Positions 32,657 through 42,393 of a stretch of DNA of 64,000 nt are shown here, in pieces. The number at the start of each line of letters is the position of its first letter. Position 1 is the first letter of the stretch. The DNA is from Robertmurraya siralis (lineage in GTDB: Bacteria; Bacillota; Bacilli; Bacillales; Cytobacillaceae). Under the pieces are notes generated by a model. The model ran no database searches and was not told the origin of the DNA. It worked only from the letters and a program-made list of their open reading frames with translations. Position numbers and translations under genes: made by a program. The stretch covers positions 1 to 64,000 of the forward strand of contig NZ_SWLZ01000006.1 in NCBI RefSeq assembly GCF_005502275.1. The letters run 5' to 3'.

Positions 32657-35600
32657 TTAAAGTTTTAAAACATGACCACCATCGAAGAAAAATAAATAGC
32701 GTTCTGTCACTTCTTTTTGCAAAATTTGTTCCAATGCTTGAGCATAAAGATTAAGCTGGACGCGATAACGTTCCTCAAGAATTGGTCTTGCTTGTTCAAA
32801 ACCACCTTGATAGCGCTCTTGAATCGCGTCCGTCTTGTAATCGACAAGAACTAAGCCAGCTGCGTCAACAAACGCACAATCGATAATTCCTTGCACAAGA
32901 ATCGGTTCATTATCACCAATCCAGTTCGGATAAACAACACTTGCAGGAAAAACGGCATTGAACGGGATCTCTCTGTTTAAGAAATCTGCGTGCAGCATCC
33001 GTTCCCCTAGCTCTGTCGTAAAAAACTTCACAATTTGTTCTACATCGATCACTTGCTTCTGCTCTTCGGTTAGCAATTCCTTGGCCACCATCTCTTCAAG
33101 CTGAGCTATAACGGAGGAAACTGTGATGTCCGCTGCTAAATTGACATGCTGCATCACCATATGCATTGCCGTTCCTCTTTCTGCAGGAGTAATCGTTTTT
33201 TCCTGCATGAATCGAGGACGATTAAGGATTGGTTTAGAAAATGAGAGCAAATCTTTTCCACTCTCCTCATCAATCATTTCCCATTGACGTTTCATCTCTG
33301 AAACCGACTGTTTTGAACGATGCATGGCAGCTTCCTTAAAAGGATACTGAAATGTTAAATTTTTTTTGATTTCTTCCTTCCAGTTTGACTCTATCTCAAC
33401 AGTAAGCCCTTGATAGACACGCCCCATCAAATCATTCTCATCGGGGAGCTTTTCCTTTTCTCTCACAATTAAGTCATTCGCTTTCATAAACTCAATTTTC
33501 CAAGAGGAAGAGTGCTCATAAATTTCAGCTGGCACCAACTTATCAGTGCTTTCAATTCCACGCAATATGTCCGCATCCCGATGTCTAATCAATGCTGGAC
33601 CAATCCAGTCTAAATAGCTTTTCGCCGCAGCGCGTTCATACTCCTTTAAAAGCCATCCTTTATTTGACAATGACTTTTCCCAGTCCGCAATTTTTTTATC
33701 TAGTTCCTTTACAGATGATAATAAAAATAATTTTTCCTTCGCTCGCGTGAGCGCCACATAAAGCACCCTCATTTCTTCAGCAAGCATTTCCAGCTTCTTT
33801 TTCTTTTTAAAAGCAAGCTGCGGAAGGGAAGGATATGAAATTCGTTTCTTCGCATTAATATACTTTGTCGCAAATCCAAGATCTTTATCAAGCATTTGCG
33901 GTTTTCGCAGGTCCATCATATTAAACTGGCGTGCTGTTCCCGCAACAAACACCACCGGAAACTCCAAACCTTTACTGCTATGAATTGTCATGATGCGCAC
34001 AACATCTTCTTGCTCGCCTAAGGCACGCGCAGCTCCAAGATCATCTCCCCGCTCAGTCATTCTTTCAATAAAGCGAAGAAAGCGGAACAGACCTCGAAAC
34101 GAAGTATTCTCATACTGTCGGGCTCGATCATAGAGGGCGCGTAAATTAGCTTGACGCTGTTTTCCCCCAGGGAGTCCACCAACAAAATCGTAAAATTTTG
34201 TATCGCGATATAATTGCCATATTAACTCAGCTAAAGCCCCTTGCCGGGCTTTCTTTCTCCAGCCGTGCAAGCGCTCGATAAAGGGTATCAGCTTTTCTTG
34301 GATTTCTTCTGTTCCCTCTGCTGCTCTCTCTTGACAAAAAGACACGAGTGCTTCGTAAAAGGAACCATGCTTTTTTTGAAGGCGCACTTGTGCCAGCTCC
34401 TCTTCATTCAAACCGATGATTGGAGAACGTAGTACCGCTGCTAATGGAATATCTTGATATGGATTATCAATAATTTTTAACAGCGACATCATGATCGAAA
34501 CCTCAGTCGCCTCAAAATATCCAGTCGAAAGATTGGCATATACGGGAATTCCCGCTTCTTTAAACTCTTCAATAATTTGTGGCGCCCATGTCATTGAACG
34601 GAGTAAAATTACGATATCACGATATTGGATCGGCCGAGTCGATTTTGTTTTTCCATTGTAAATTTCTTTTCTCTCCACAACCATTTGCTTAATCTTATCA
34701 GCCATTACTCGGGCTTCTAATTGTGATTGTTCCAACTCAACATCATCAAACTGTAGCACATCTGGCTCATCCGCCTCAGAATCAGCGTCATCTTTTCCTT
34801 CCTGTTCAATCAAGAGCCACTCAATTGGATGTTCGCTTTCTGGATAGCTTGCACCTTGTACGAGCTCCGCCGCTTTATCATACTCAATCTCACCGACTGT
34901 TTTTCCCATGAGCTGTTTAAAAAGGAAATTCGTTCCGTCCAATACTTCTTTGCGACTGCGGAAGTTGCGCGCTAGATCAATTTTTAATCCAGTGTGTTCT
35001 CCATCAGTAGTAAACCGCAAATATTTTCCTAAAAACAGGTTCGGTTCAGCGAGGCGGAAACGATAGATAGATTGTTTCACATCCCCCACCATAAACATAT
35101 TCCCGCTCTTTTCCCCATCTTTTGTAACGAGCTGAAGAATAGCCTCCTGAACCATATTTGTATCCTGATACTCATCGACAAAAACCTCTTTAAACTGATT
35201 GCGATATGAAATAGCCGCTTCAGAAGGAAGCAGTTTTCCTCCTTCCGCCGACAGGATTTGCAGGCATAAATGTTCTAAATCAGCAAAATCAACTAATCCC
35301 TTTTCCTTCTTCACTTCAGCGAAGCGGGCAGCAAAGCTTTCCACTAACTGAACGAGGGTGTGAATATGGGGCGCCATTTCTCTTATATCTCGAATAAAGC
35401 TCTCAGGCCTTCTGGAAAACAATTCATCTTTTATCGTTTGAACGATTTTTTTCGCCTTATCGCGCAGCTTTTGTGCTCTTTCAAGCAGATTTTTATCAAA
35501 CTCATCCCCCCGGCATGTCTTTGCCCTTGAAAAGGATTCTGCCTGCATGCGAAAATAAAGCTCTTCCCACGATATTTCCTTCGCTGCCAGGAGACTATCA

Positions 35601-36397
35601 ACGATGCGAATATCATCGATGAAATTCTCAACCCTTGGGGAAGGACCACCAGGCAGCTTTGTTAATTCCAAGCCATTTTCTAAGAGCTCCTTTGCTCCTT
35701 TTAACTGCAGCTCGATATCAAAAAGGAGCACATCGGCAAATGGCAGATCTTCAATTGTTGTTCCCTCAGCCACCTCATACATTTCCTTCAACGATCGCAA
35801 ATAAGCATGTGGAGAAGGATTGGATTGGGCAAAATCGTAAATCTCACGGATAATATCCTGAAGGGCAACATCACTGCGATCATTGGAAAAAGTATCTACC
35901 AGTTCAAAAAAGGCCTCATTTTCCTTCTTGCCATATTCATTCTCAAAAAGCTCCTCCATCACTTCATCTCTTAACAATTGTACTTCTGTTTCATCGGCAA
36001 TGCGAAAACCCGGATCAACATCAATTTGATAGTAATATTTGCGAATGACTTCCAAGCAAAAGGAATGGAGAGTTGAGATAGAGGCCCTATTTAGTAAACT
36101 AAGCTGTTTACGTAAATGCTTTGAAGAAGGATTATCACTAATGGCTTTTTCTAATGCTTCTCCAATTCGATGTCTCATCTCAGCAGCAGAGGCATTCGTA
36201 AAGGTTACAACTAATAGCTCGTCCACGTCAATTGGCTCAGCGGTTGAAATGATCTTATTGATCATCCGTTCTACAAGAACTGCCGTCTTCCCCGAACCAG
36301 CCGCTGCCGCAACAAGAATATCCTGACCGCTTGCCCATATTGCCTTCCATTGGTCGTCTGTCCACGTTGCTTCCACCGGTTTAGTTGGTATCTTCAT
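32657..36397 (-). CDS. addA: ATP-dependent helicase/nuclease subunit A (AddA)
   Basis: The 1246-residue protein is a UvrD-like helicase joined to a RecB-type nuclease, the Bacillus counterpart of RecBCD with AddB. Walker A is VAAAAGSGKTAVL near residue 35. Walker B/DExx is FVDEYQDTN (about 410), the helicase motif is TIHSSKGLEFPVVFV, and ALTRAKEKLFL follows. The C-terminal nuclease motif is GLVLVDYKTD. Length is normal. The start follows AGGAGGAGG and overlaps the addB end by 17 bp. Confidence 0.95.
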   Translation of the reverse strand: MKIPTKPVEATWTDDQWKAIWASGQDILVAAAAGSGKTAVLVERMINKIISTAEPIDVDELLVVTFTNASAAEMRHRIGEALEKAISDNPSSKHLRKQLSLLNRASISTLHSFCLEVIRKYYYQIDVDPGFRIADETEVQLLRDEVMEELFENEYGKKENEAFFELVDTFSNDRSDVALQDIIREIYDFAQSNPSPHAYLRSLKEMYEVAEGTTIEDLPFADVLLFDIELQLKGAKELLENGLELTKLPGGPSPRVENFIDDIRIVDSLLAAKEISWEELYFRMQAESFSRAKTCRGDEFDKNLLERAQKLRDKAKKIVQTIKDELFSRRPESFIRDIREMAPHIHTLVQLVESFAARFAEVKKEKGLVDFADLEHLCLQILSAEGGKLLPSEAAISYRNQFKEVFVDEYQDTNMVQEAILQLVTKDGEKSGNMFMVGDVKQSIYRFRLAEPNLFLGKYLRFTTDGEHTGLKIDLARNFRSRKEVLDGTNFLFKQLMGKTVGEIEYDKAAELVQGASYPESEHPIEWLLIEQEGKDDADSEADEPDVLQFDDVELEQSQLEARVMADKIKQMVVERKEIYNGKTKSTRPIQYRDIVILLRSMTWAPQIIEEFKEAGIPVYANLSTGYFEATEVSIMMSLLKIIDNPYQDIPLAAVLRSPIIGLNEEELAQVRLQKKHGSFYEALVSFCQERAAEGTEEIQEKLIPFIERLHGWRKKARQGALAELIWQLYRDTKFYDFVGGLPGGKQRQANLRALYDRARQYENTSFRGLFRFLRFIERMTERGDDLGAARALGEQEDVVRIMTIHSSKGLEFPVVFVAGTARQFNMMDLRKPQMLDKDLGFATKYINAKKRISYPSLPQLAFKKKKKLEMLAEEMRVLYVALTRAKEKLFLLSSVKELDKKIADWEKSLSNKGWLLKEYERAAAKSYLDWIGPALIRHRDADILRGIESTDKLVPAEIYEHSSSWKIEFMKANDLIVREKEKLPDENDLMGRVYQGLTVEIESNWKEEIKKNLTFQYPFKEAAMHRSKQSVSEMKRQWEMIDEESGKDLLSFSKPILNRPRFMQEKTITPAERGTAMHMVMQHVNLAADITVSSVIAQLEEMVAKELLTEEQKQVIDVEQIVKFFTTELGERMLHADFLNREIPFNAVFPASVVYPNWIGDNEPILVQGIIDCAFVDAAGLVLVDYKTDAIQERYQGGFEQARPILEERYRVQLNLYAQALEQILQKEVTERYLFFFDGGHVLKL

Positions 36398-39300
36398 CGA
36401 TTTCCTCCTCCTGTCTCATCATCTGCAAAATTTCCTCTTTAGAATAGGACGATAGATTGCGATAGTCATTCGCTTCTAACGATTCATCGAATTGACAAAC
36501 CGATTTAAAGGAGCAAAATGTACAAGGCTTGCGCTCCTTTAGTTTATAGGGGGCAATTTTCACATCTCCACCTGCGATTGCATTTCCTGTTTTCACGTAA
36601 TACTTGCGAACAAAGCGTCTTAGCTGCTCAAATTCCTCATGGCTTGCCACCTTTGAACGCTTCGTAAGTGTTCCGTCTTTTTTTATCCCCGCTGCGATGA
36701 TAGCAGAATCACCTGTATCGACGGTTCTATCCATCAAGCGAATAATTTTTTCTTCACCCAGCAATAAACCATTCATTTTAAATTTTTTAAACAACTGGTT
36801 ATCAAGCTCGTCCAAAGTGAGCATTTTGCTTGTGTTGACGATCGGATTGTGGACGTGAAAATAGAGGACTCCAGCCGGGTCCGCTTCTTTGCCAATTAAC
36901 GCTTTCGAATTCGCTACAACAATATCGAGATAGGTTAACATTTGCAGTGATAATCCGTAGTATACTTCATTTAAATTGACATCTTTTGCACTTGATTTAT
37001 AATCCATAATCCTTAAGTATACTCCGTTTTCATCCTCCGCCTTATCAATGCGGTCAATTCGACCAATAAGCTCCATCTTTGTTCCATTTCGCAAGGAAAA
37101 TTTCAACGGCGGCAGCTTTTGCTTCGGTCCAAAACCAAGCTCAAGGCCGACAGGTGCAAAACCGCTCGCTTTCGCATGCTCCTGCAAGACGAGCGAGGCT
37201 CTCTTAATTATCTCTGCTAATTTTCTTTTTATATAATGATGGCGATTCGAGCTTAATAATATTTCATGCTGCAGTTTCGGCGCTAAAAGTTCAACCGCTT
37301 CCTTTGCCAGCTGCTCGATTTCCATCTGAGTCATCCGCTCCCATGATTTTTCACTCACCATTACTGTCTCGACTATATATTTTAGGGCACCATGAAATAA
37401 TTCCCCAATATCCGGAGCCTCTAAGCGAAAGACCTGTCTTTCTCTGAGCTTCAAGCCGTGTTGGGCAAAATGGGAAAACGGACAGGCAGAAAAAAGCTCC
37501 ATCCGTGACACACTTCCTTGAATCACTTCTGAATATAGCTCCTTGCTCGTATCTTCAGAAAGTTGAGTCGATTCATTTTTGTAATTTAAGCTCTGCAGAA
37601 CTTTTTTAGCCCGCTCTCTCCACTTTACATTTCCTACATAATAGTTATAGACATCCCACCAAATATCATAAATAGGATAGCCCCGCTTTTGCTGCTGAAG
37701 TTGTCCAGTTAACAAAGACAGGCTTGTCTCTTCATGAGAGATATAGTCTATTTGCTCCAGTTCAGGAAGCTCAGAAATTTCTTGAATATAGTGATGTGAC
37801 TGAATGTGAGGGAAAATTTCCAGCAACCTATTAATATACAATGAAGGCATTAAGGCCTTTCCATCATCATTGGCCAAAGGATAGCTCACAAATAGGCGTT
37901 CAGATGCTGTTGTCAGAGCATTATACGCAAGAAATTCTTCATCTAGCAATCTCTTTCGACTACTCGGAGCAATTTCAATTCCCTTTACTGCTAACCTCTC
38001 TCTTTCCTCATCTGCAATCAGCCCTTCCTCAGAAAATTTGGCCGGCAGAACTCCGTCATTCAACCCAATTACAAAAGCAGCCTTGATCTCGGTTAATCTC
38101 GATTTCTCAAGATCTGCTACTAACACTTGATCGATAGACGGCGGTACAAGAGAGAATCGAAGTGATTCCAGCCCCGCATCAAGAATCGTGGCAAACTTCT
38201 TCAAAGAAATCTCTTCATCTCCTAGCATTTCCACAAATTGATCGAGAAGATCAATCATTCCGTTCCACGCCTGATCATGCTCCCTTGCTCGGACTAAATT
38301 CCCAGCCTCTTCTTCTTGTAATTTCCATTGTTCCAACTTCGCCGGAATATGAAGTTCTTCTAAAAAGTAATATAGTGCTGCACAGAGCTCTCTTCCTGTT
38401 CTCGCTTTGGCGAATCTCTTTGCCAATCGTTGAATTGGTGTTGAGATCATCTTCTTCAACCCATTGAGTTCCTCTTCTTTTTCCTTTTCCGCATCAGTTT
38501 GAGCAAATGCTTCCAGCTCTAATCCTTTAAATCGTCGGTATGTCCAGCGTTCCTTTTGCATCCACTTCTTACCTTGAATGCCATGTTCCAACACATAATT
38601 TTCCAGTTGATCCATCTGCGCCCGCAGTCTATACACATCGCCTCCTTCTGGGAAAAGAAGCTCCGTTTTTACTGCTCGAAAGACAGGTTCATACCTCCAA
38701 AATCCGTTAATCACTTCAAGACTTGAGCGAATAAGCTCAATTAGCGGATGATTTAACATCGTTCTTTTTTGGTCAATAAAGACAGGAATATCATAGTCCG
38801 CAAATATATTTTCAATCAGATCATAGTATTGTTGCCCATTTCTTAGCAAAATGGCAATATCACGGTAGCGATAATTCTCTTCTCTCGCAAGCTTGCGAAT
38901 AGCTCTTGCTATTCCCTCAACTTCCGCTCTTCGATTAACAGCCTGTGCCAAATGCACCAATGGCGTCCCTTCGAACGAAACAGTCGGTCTCTGTTCAAAA
39001 AAAGATTCTAAATGTTTTAAAGAATCATTTGTCAATCTAACTTGCTCTTGGAATAGAATCTCCTCCACATGCACCCCTTCAACTTTTGCCATTTCGTAGA
39101 GAGTCTGGCACGTTTCTCCAGCCATCCGAAAAAGATGAAGCTCATCGGGAGCTTCATGATGAAATGGCCGATCTAATGTTAATGCAATGGTCATATCTTT
39201 ACTATGCTTCATCAACTGTTCAATAATCATGTATTCTTGCGGTGTAAAGCTATAGAAGCCATCGATATAAATCGTCGCATCTTGTAAATATGCGGAGGAA

Positions 39301-39875
39301 GCAATCTGCTCTCCTAATAAGCGCAAATAGTCCTCTGAATCTATATATTTATTTAACAACGCATCTTCAAATGCTTCGTAAATAATTTCTAAATCATGAA
39401 GTTTATCCTTGAGCACTTTTTCACTTGCATCATCTGCTGATAAGTGCCGTTCTGCTAAATCTTCCGGCTTAATCAAATAGCGTTTAAATTCAGTTAACAG
39501 TTTTTCCAATTGCTCAATAAATCCTGTTTTATCTGCCGCTTTTTCAAACAATGTTAACTGCTCTTTTTTGTCCTCGATTATTTTTCGAATCAACATGCTG
39601 ACACCGACGCTATTAATATGATAACGGCTTATCCCACCCGTCTCTTGAAGAATTCTCCAAGCTAGTCGAGAAAAGCTATAAACTTGTGTTCGGATCATCC
39701 CACCTAAATCAGATGTCGATAGTAATTTATATTCTGATAGAAATGTCATTTGCTCAGGTACTAAATAAATGATCGGATCTCCATTTGGCTCATTTTTCAT
39801 TTTTTCCTGCATCTCATTAATACAGTAAGTTGTTTTCCCTGTTCCAGCTCTACCTATTAACATTCTGATAGACAT
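36381..39875 (-). CDS. addB: ATP-dependent helicase/nuclease subunit B (AddB)
   Basis: The 1164-residue subunit has an N-terminal Walker A (GRAGTGKTTYCI), a Chi-scanning helicase-like middle, and a C-terminal nuclease with DYKSSAKD. Four Cys positioned for the [4Fe-4S] clamp are visible: one in FSACPFSHF and three in PCTFCSFKSVCQF. The start follows GGGAGG. It is the first gene of addBA. Confidence 0.95.
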   Translation of the reverse strand: MSIRMLIGRAGTGKTTYCINEMQEKMKNEPNGDPIIYLVPEQMTFLSEYKLLSTSDLGGMIRTQVYSFSRLAWRILQETGGISRYHINSVGVSMLIRKIIEDKKEQLTLFEKAADKTGFIEQLEKLLTEFKRYLIKPEDLAERHLSADDASEKVLKDKLHDLEIIYEAFEDALLNKYIDSEDYLRLLGEQIASSAYLQDATIYIDGFYSFTPQEYMIIEQLMKHSKDMTIALTLDRPFHHEAPDELHLFRMAGETCQTLYEMAKVEGVHVEEILFQEQVRLTNDSLKHLESFFEQRPTVSFEGTPLVHLAQAVNRRAEVEGIARAIRKLAREENYRYRDIAILLRNGQQYYDLIENIFADYDIPVFIDQKRTMLNHPLIELIRSSLEVINGFWRYEPVFRAVKTELLFPEGGDVYRLRAQMDQLENYVLEHGIQGKKWMQKERWTYRRFKGLELEAFAQTDAEKEKEEELNGLKKMISTPIQRLAKRFAKARTGRELCAALYYFLEELHIPAKLEQWKLQEEEAGNLVRAREHDQAWNGMIDLLDQFVEMLGDEEISLKKFATILDAGLESLRFSLVPPSIDQVLVADLEKSRLTEIKAAFVIGLNDGVLPAKFSEEGLIADEERERLAVKGIEIAPSSRKRLLDEEFLAYNALTTASERLFVSYPLANDDGKALMPSLYINRLLEIFPHIQSHHYIQEISELPELEQIDYISHEETSLSLLTGQLQQQKRGYPIYDIWWDVYNYYVGNVKWRERAKKVLQSLNYKNESTQLSEDTSKELYSEVIQGSVSRMELFSACPFSHFAQHGLKLRERQVFRLEAPDIGELFHGALKYIVETVMVSEKSWERMTQMEIEQLAKEAVELLAPKLQHEILLSSNRHHYIKRKLAEIIKRASLVLQEHAKASGFAPVGLELGFGPKQKLPPLKFSLRNGTKMELIGRIDRIDKAEDENGVYLRIMDYKSSAKDVNLNEVYYGLSLQMLTYLDIVVANSKALIGKEADPAGVLYFHVHNPIVNTSKMLTLDELDNQLFKKFKMNGLLLGEEKIIRLMDRTVDTGDSAIIAAGIKKDGTLTKRSKVASHEEFEQLRRFVRKYYVKTGNAIAGGDVKIAPYKLKERKPCTFCSFKSVCQFDESLEANDYRNLSSYSKEEILQMMRQEEEIDEDTN

Positions 39876-40104
39876 TTCTTAACCTCCCAAAAAAAGCCTT
39901 ACTTAACCATTTCACTACTGAAGACTACTCACATCTTACCATAAAACAATGGATTTTTTCGGCTTGAATTACTGACACTTTTTTCATTAATTCAGAGAGC
40001 ATATTCGGGCTTTTGCAGGAAGACACAGATTGTGCATATGCCTAGCTTTTTCCACTTCTTTTTCTCCCTTATTGGATCCCACTCTGGATGGTATCTTTCA
40101 ACAA

Positions 40105-40159
40105 GGCTTTGTTATATGTCGGTGTTGACTTTTGGCTCGTTTCGTTGTTTAACAAAGCC
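40105..40159 (+). repeat. Dispersed GGCTTTGTTA-bounded palindromic element, copy B (55 bp)
   Basis: GGCTTTGTTATATGTCGGTG begins the element and TTGTTTAACAAAGCC ends it. The 10-bp ends are perfect inverted repeats. It matches the reverse complement of 5364-5417 except for the centre. The centre here, TTTTGGCTCGTTTCG, resembles cores of other copies. It lies upstream of addB, near the ywbE terminator. Confidence 0.65.
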
Positions 40160-40167
40160 TTAACTGA

Positions 40168-40222
40168 AATAAAAAATCTCCCATTTTTAGTAATTCAACG
40201 TAAAAAGAGAGATTTTTTATTT
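40168..40222 (-). terminator. Terminator of ywbE
   Basis: AAATAAAAAATCTC pairs with GAGATTTTTTATTT across a 27-nt loop region. It lies 48 bp after the ywbE stop on the minus strand and could work in both directions. Confidence 0.6.
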
Positions 40223-40269
40223 ACATGTGCGATAACTACTATAAATATTTGCGCTCTAGCGATGTTTAT

Positions 40270-40473
40270 TTAGTCGCTTGAATTCACTTTCCTTACCCTT
40301 CCCACCTGTCCGTCCACTAATCGAACTTTAATTCCGTGGGGATGATAGGAGGAATTAGTCAAAATGTCTTTTACCGTTCCTTTTGTTAATATTCCTGTCC
40401 GTTGATCTTTCTTTAGGACAATTTCAACTTCCAACCCTGCGCTAATTTCTTTGCGATAACAGCCCTCTGTCAT
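40270..40473 (-). CDS. ywbE: YwbE family small protein
   Basis: The 67-residue protein reads MTEGCYRKEISAGLEVEIVL and has the KDQRTGILTKGTVKDILTNS and HPHGIKVRLVDGQVGRV blocks of YwbE. The fold is probably a small beta barrel. Function is unknown. The ATG at 40473 has GAGGTG 9 bp upstream; the GTG four codons earlier lies within that site. Confidence 0.88.
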   Translation of the reverse strand: MTEGCYRKEISAGLEVEIVLKKDQRTGILTKGTVKDILTNSSYHPHGIKVRLVDGQVGRVRKVNSSD

Positions 40474-41007
40474 TGTACTACGCACCTCGTTTTTCCTCTA
40501 TCATAGTTAAGCATACTACTAATCATATTATGAAAGGAATTCAAGATCCATTTTAAGCGGAGGCAATTCGAAGTAAAATTATAAATTTGTGAATCATTTC
40601 CCCCATTAATACGTCACAACGAATTTTCATTATGAAGAGAGTGCATTCGAAAAAATACACACGATCATTTGTATAAAAATGGAAATTTTTTCATCCTTAT
40701 CGATATATGGAAGAATATCATCCAGATATTCAATTTCGCTGCCTAGGAGTTCCGGAAGATTATCTCAAATTCTATTCAATCCTTGGCTGCGGAATCCACC
40801 ATCGAAATCAACATTTGGAGAAGATTTTAAAAGTGGAAGAACTCCTATCCTCATACCTGGGGACAATATGTGGAATGTCTACTCTGGTTTAAATCTCGAC
40901 GGGACCTTTCTTACCTATAACGGTTTTACCTTAAAATAATGTTCTTCCCCTTATACAACTTACGAAAACATTCACTGTAGCATATGGTGGGATAGGTGGT
41001 GATTATT
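40474..41007. other. Divergent spacer between ywbE and MFS gene
   Basis: The 534-bp spacer has two overlapping frames (40679-40939 and 40707-40892) of 60-86 residues, with no ribosome binding site and no recognisable family. They might be remnants of a decayed gene. I see no terminator or strong repeat. Confidence 0.35.
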
Positions 41008-42165
41008 GTGAAAGTCCGGTTGCAATTAACAGCAATTTTGCTAACCATTACCGGAATCTTTGTAGCCAGCAATATTTATACATTAATCCCGATTTACGAA
41101 AATGTTTCAAAAACTTTACAAATTAATGAAAATCACGCTGTTCTTGCCGGGAGTCTATTTTCCCTCTTTTATGCGATTGGACTCCTCTGTTTTGGTCCTG
41201 CTTCTGACCAATTTGGACGACGGAATATCATCATTGCCGGGATGTTCGCTTCCATTTTTTCAACTCTCATGGTCGGGATGGCAGACGGAGCAATCGGTCT
41301 ATATGCTGCCCGTTCTCTTCAAGGTTTAACGCTTGGAAGCTTTGCCCCAGCAGCGTTTGCCTTGGCATTCGACCTCTACTCAGAAAGAAAAAGAACTCTA
41401 CTTCTCGCCTTTATTAACACCGGCTTTTTGCTCGCTGGGATCATCGGTCAATTGCTCAGTTCAACCATTACTGCTTTTTCAGTTTGGAACGCTGTCTATT
41501 ATTTTTATGCGATGTGCTATTTTATTCTCTTTCTATGCTGTGTACTGATTCTGCCTGCATCTAAACTACCGTTACGTGAAAATCGCTCCGCCCTTTCCAT
41601 CATGACTTCACTCCTTAAAGATGCAACCATTCTTAAATGCTATGGGATCACCTTCACCTTATTGTTTTCTTTCGTTTCGCTTTATGATGCAATCGGCCGT
41701 TTTTTCAGCGGGTCACCTGAGCAGCTTTTTCATCTTCGAACAGTGGGACTAACTGGAGCAATTTTATCTCTGTTTACCGGAAAAATGATTGAGAAATTCA
41801 GTGTGGAAAGGACGCTGTTTACAGGACTTGTCATCAGTATATGCAGCTTGATTTCAATGAGCATTTTTCATGGCCTCATTGCTCTCATGGTTTTATCGAT
41901 ACTATTTGTTGCCTCAATTTCTCTTCTTATTCCCACGATCATTACATTGATTGGCAATTTAGGAGGCAGCCATCGAGCAAAAGCACTCACTCTTTATTCC
42001 TTTATTCTTTTAACAGGAGCCAGCATTGCTTCACCAGTTGTTTTGCTGCTAAATTTTCAGCATGTCCTTCTCTTACTTATTGGACTATTTTTAATGAACC
42101 TTATACTTGGATTCCTTTTAACACAGGAATTAGGGCAAAGGCATAGTGCAAAATTGAATGGGTGA
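41008..42165 (+). CDS. Major facilitator superfamily transporter
   Basis: The 385-residue protein has 12 predicted membrane segments. The MFS loop 2-3 motif is GPASDQFGRRNIIIAG, and ARSLQGLTLGSFAPAAFALAFDL lies in helix 4. It resembles the YnfM/AraJ-like putative drug or metabolite exporters. The substrate cannot be told. A GTG start at 41008 with AGGTGG 8 bp upstream is preferred over two GTGs 7-12 bp earlier. Confidence 0.85.
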   Translation: MKVRLQLTAILLTITGIFVASNIYTLIPIYENVSKTLQINENHAVLAGSLFSLFYAIGLLCFGPASDQFGRRNIIIAGMFASIFSTLMVGMADGAIGLYAARSLQGLTLGSFAPAAFALAFDLYSERKRTLLLAFINTGFLLAGIIGQLLSSTITAFSVWNAVYYFYAMCYFILFLCCVLILPASKLPLRENRSALSIMTSLLKDATILKCYGITFTLLFSFVSLYDAIGRFFSGSPEQLFHLRTVGLTGAILSLFTGKMIEKFSVERTLFTGLVISICSLISMSIFHGLIALMVLSILFVASISLLIPTIITLIGNLGGSHRAKALTLYSFILLTGASIASPVVLLLNFQHVLLLLIGLFLMNLILGFLLTQELGQRHSAKLNG

Positions 42166-42206
42166 AAAGAAAAGGAATTGAGCATTCTTATCGAAAGAAT
42201 AAATCC

Positions 42207-42258
42207 ACACGAACTGAGCTAATAAAACTTTTTATCCACAATATTGTTTAGCAAAACC
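42207..42258 (-). repeat. Dispersed palindromic repeat family, copy F (partial)
   Basis: CACACGAACTGAGCTAATAA then TTTTTATCCACAATATTGTT and TAGCAAAACC. It aligns in order with 52048-52096. It is diverged and lies directly before a terminator palindrome. Confidence 0.4.
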
Positions 42259-42264
42259 AAACGA

Positions 42265-42383
42265 TAAAAAAGAGGGCTCCTCAAAAGCATCGCTTTTGGT
42301 ACTGCACCCCAGAGGTTAGATTTTTAACTCTAACTTCTGGGGTACAGCACCTCTTCCAACGACCTTTTGAACAGCTTCTTTTT
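42265..42383. terminator. Terminator hairpin with a nested IS-end palindrome
   Basis: The outer arms AAAAAAGAGGGCTCCTCAAAAG (42265-42286, imperfect) and CCTTTTGAACAGCTTCTTTTT (42363-42383) pair. Inserted between them at 42299-42351 is the palindrome TGCACCCCAGAGGTTAGA / TCTAACTTCTGGGGTACA. Its core of 39 bp (42305-42343) is identical to 75-113 beside the IS orfA. It separates the MFS gene from the convergent signal peptidase gene. Confidence 0.75.
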
Positions 42384-42393
42384 GTCGCATATT

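Noticed and set aside
40679-40939. Overlapping frames of 86 and 61 residues between ywbE and the MFS gene
   Set aside because: No ribosome binding site, no recognisable family, and two competing frames over the same bases. At most it is decayed coding DNA.
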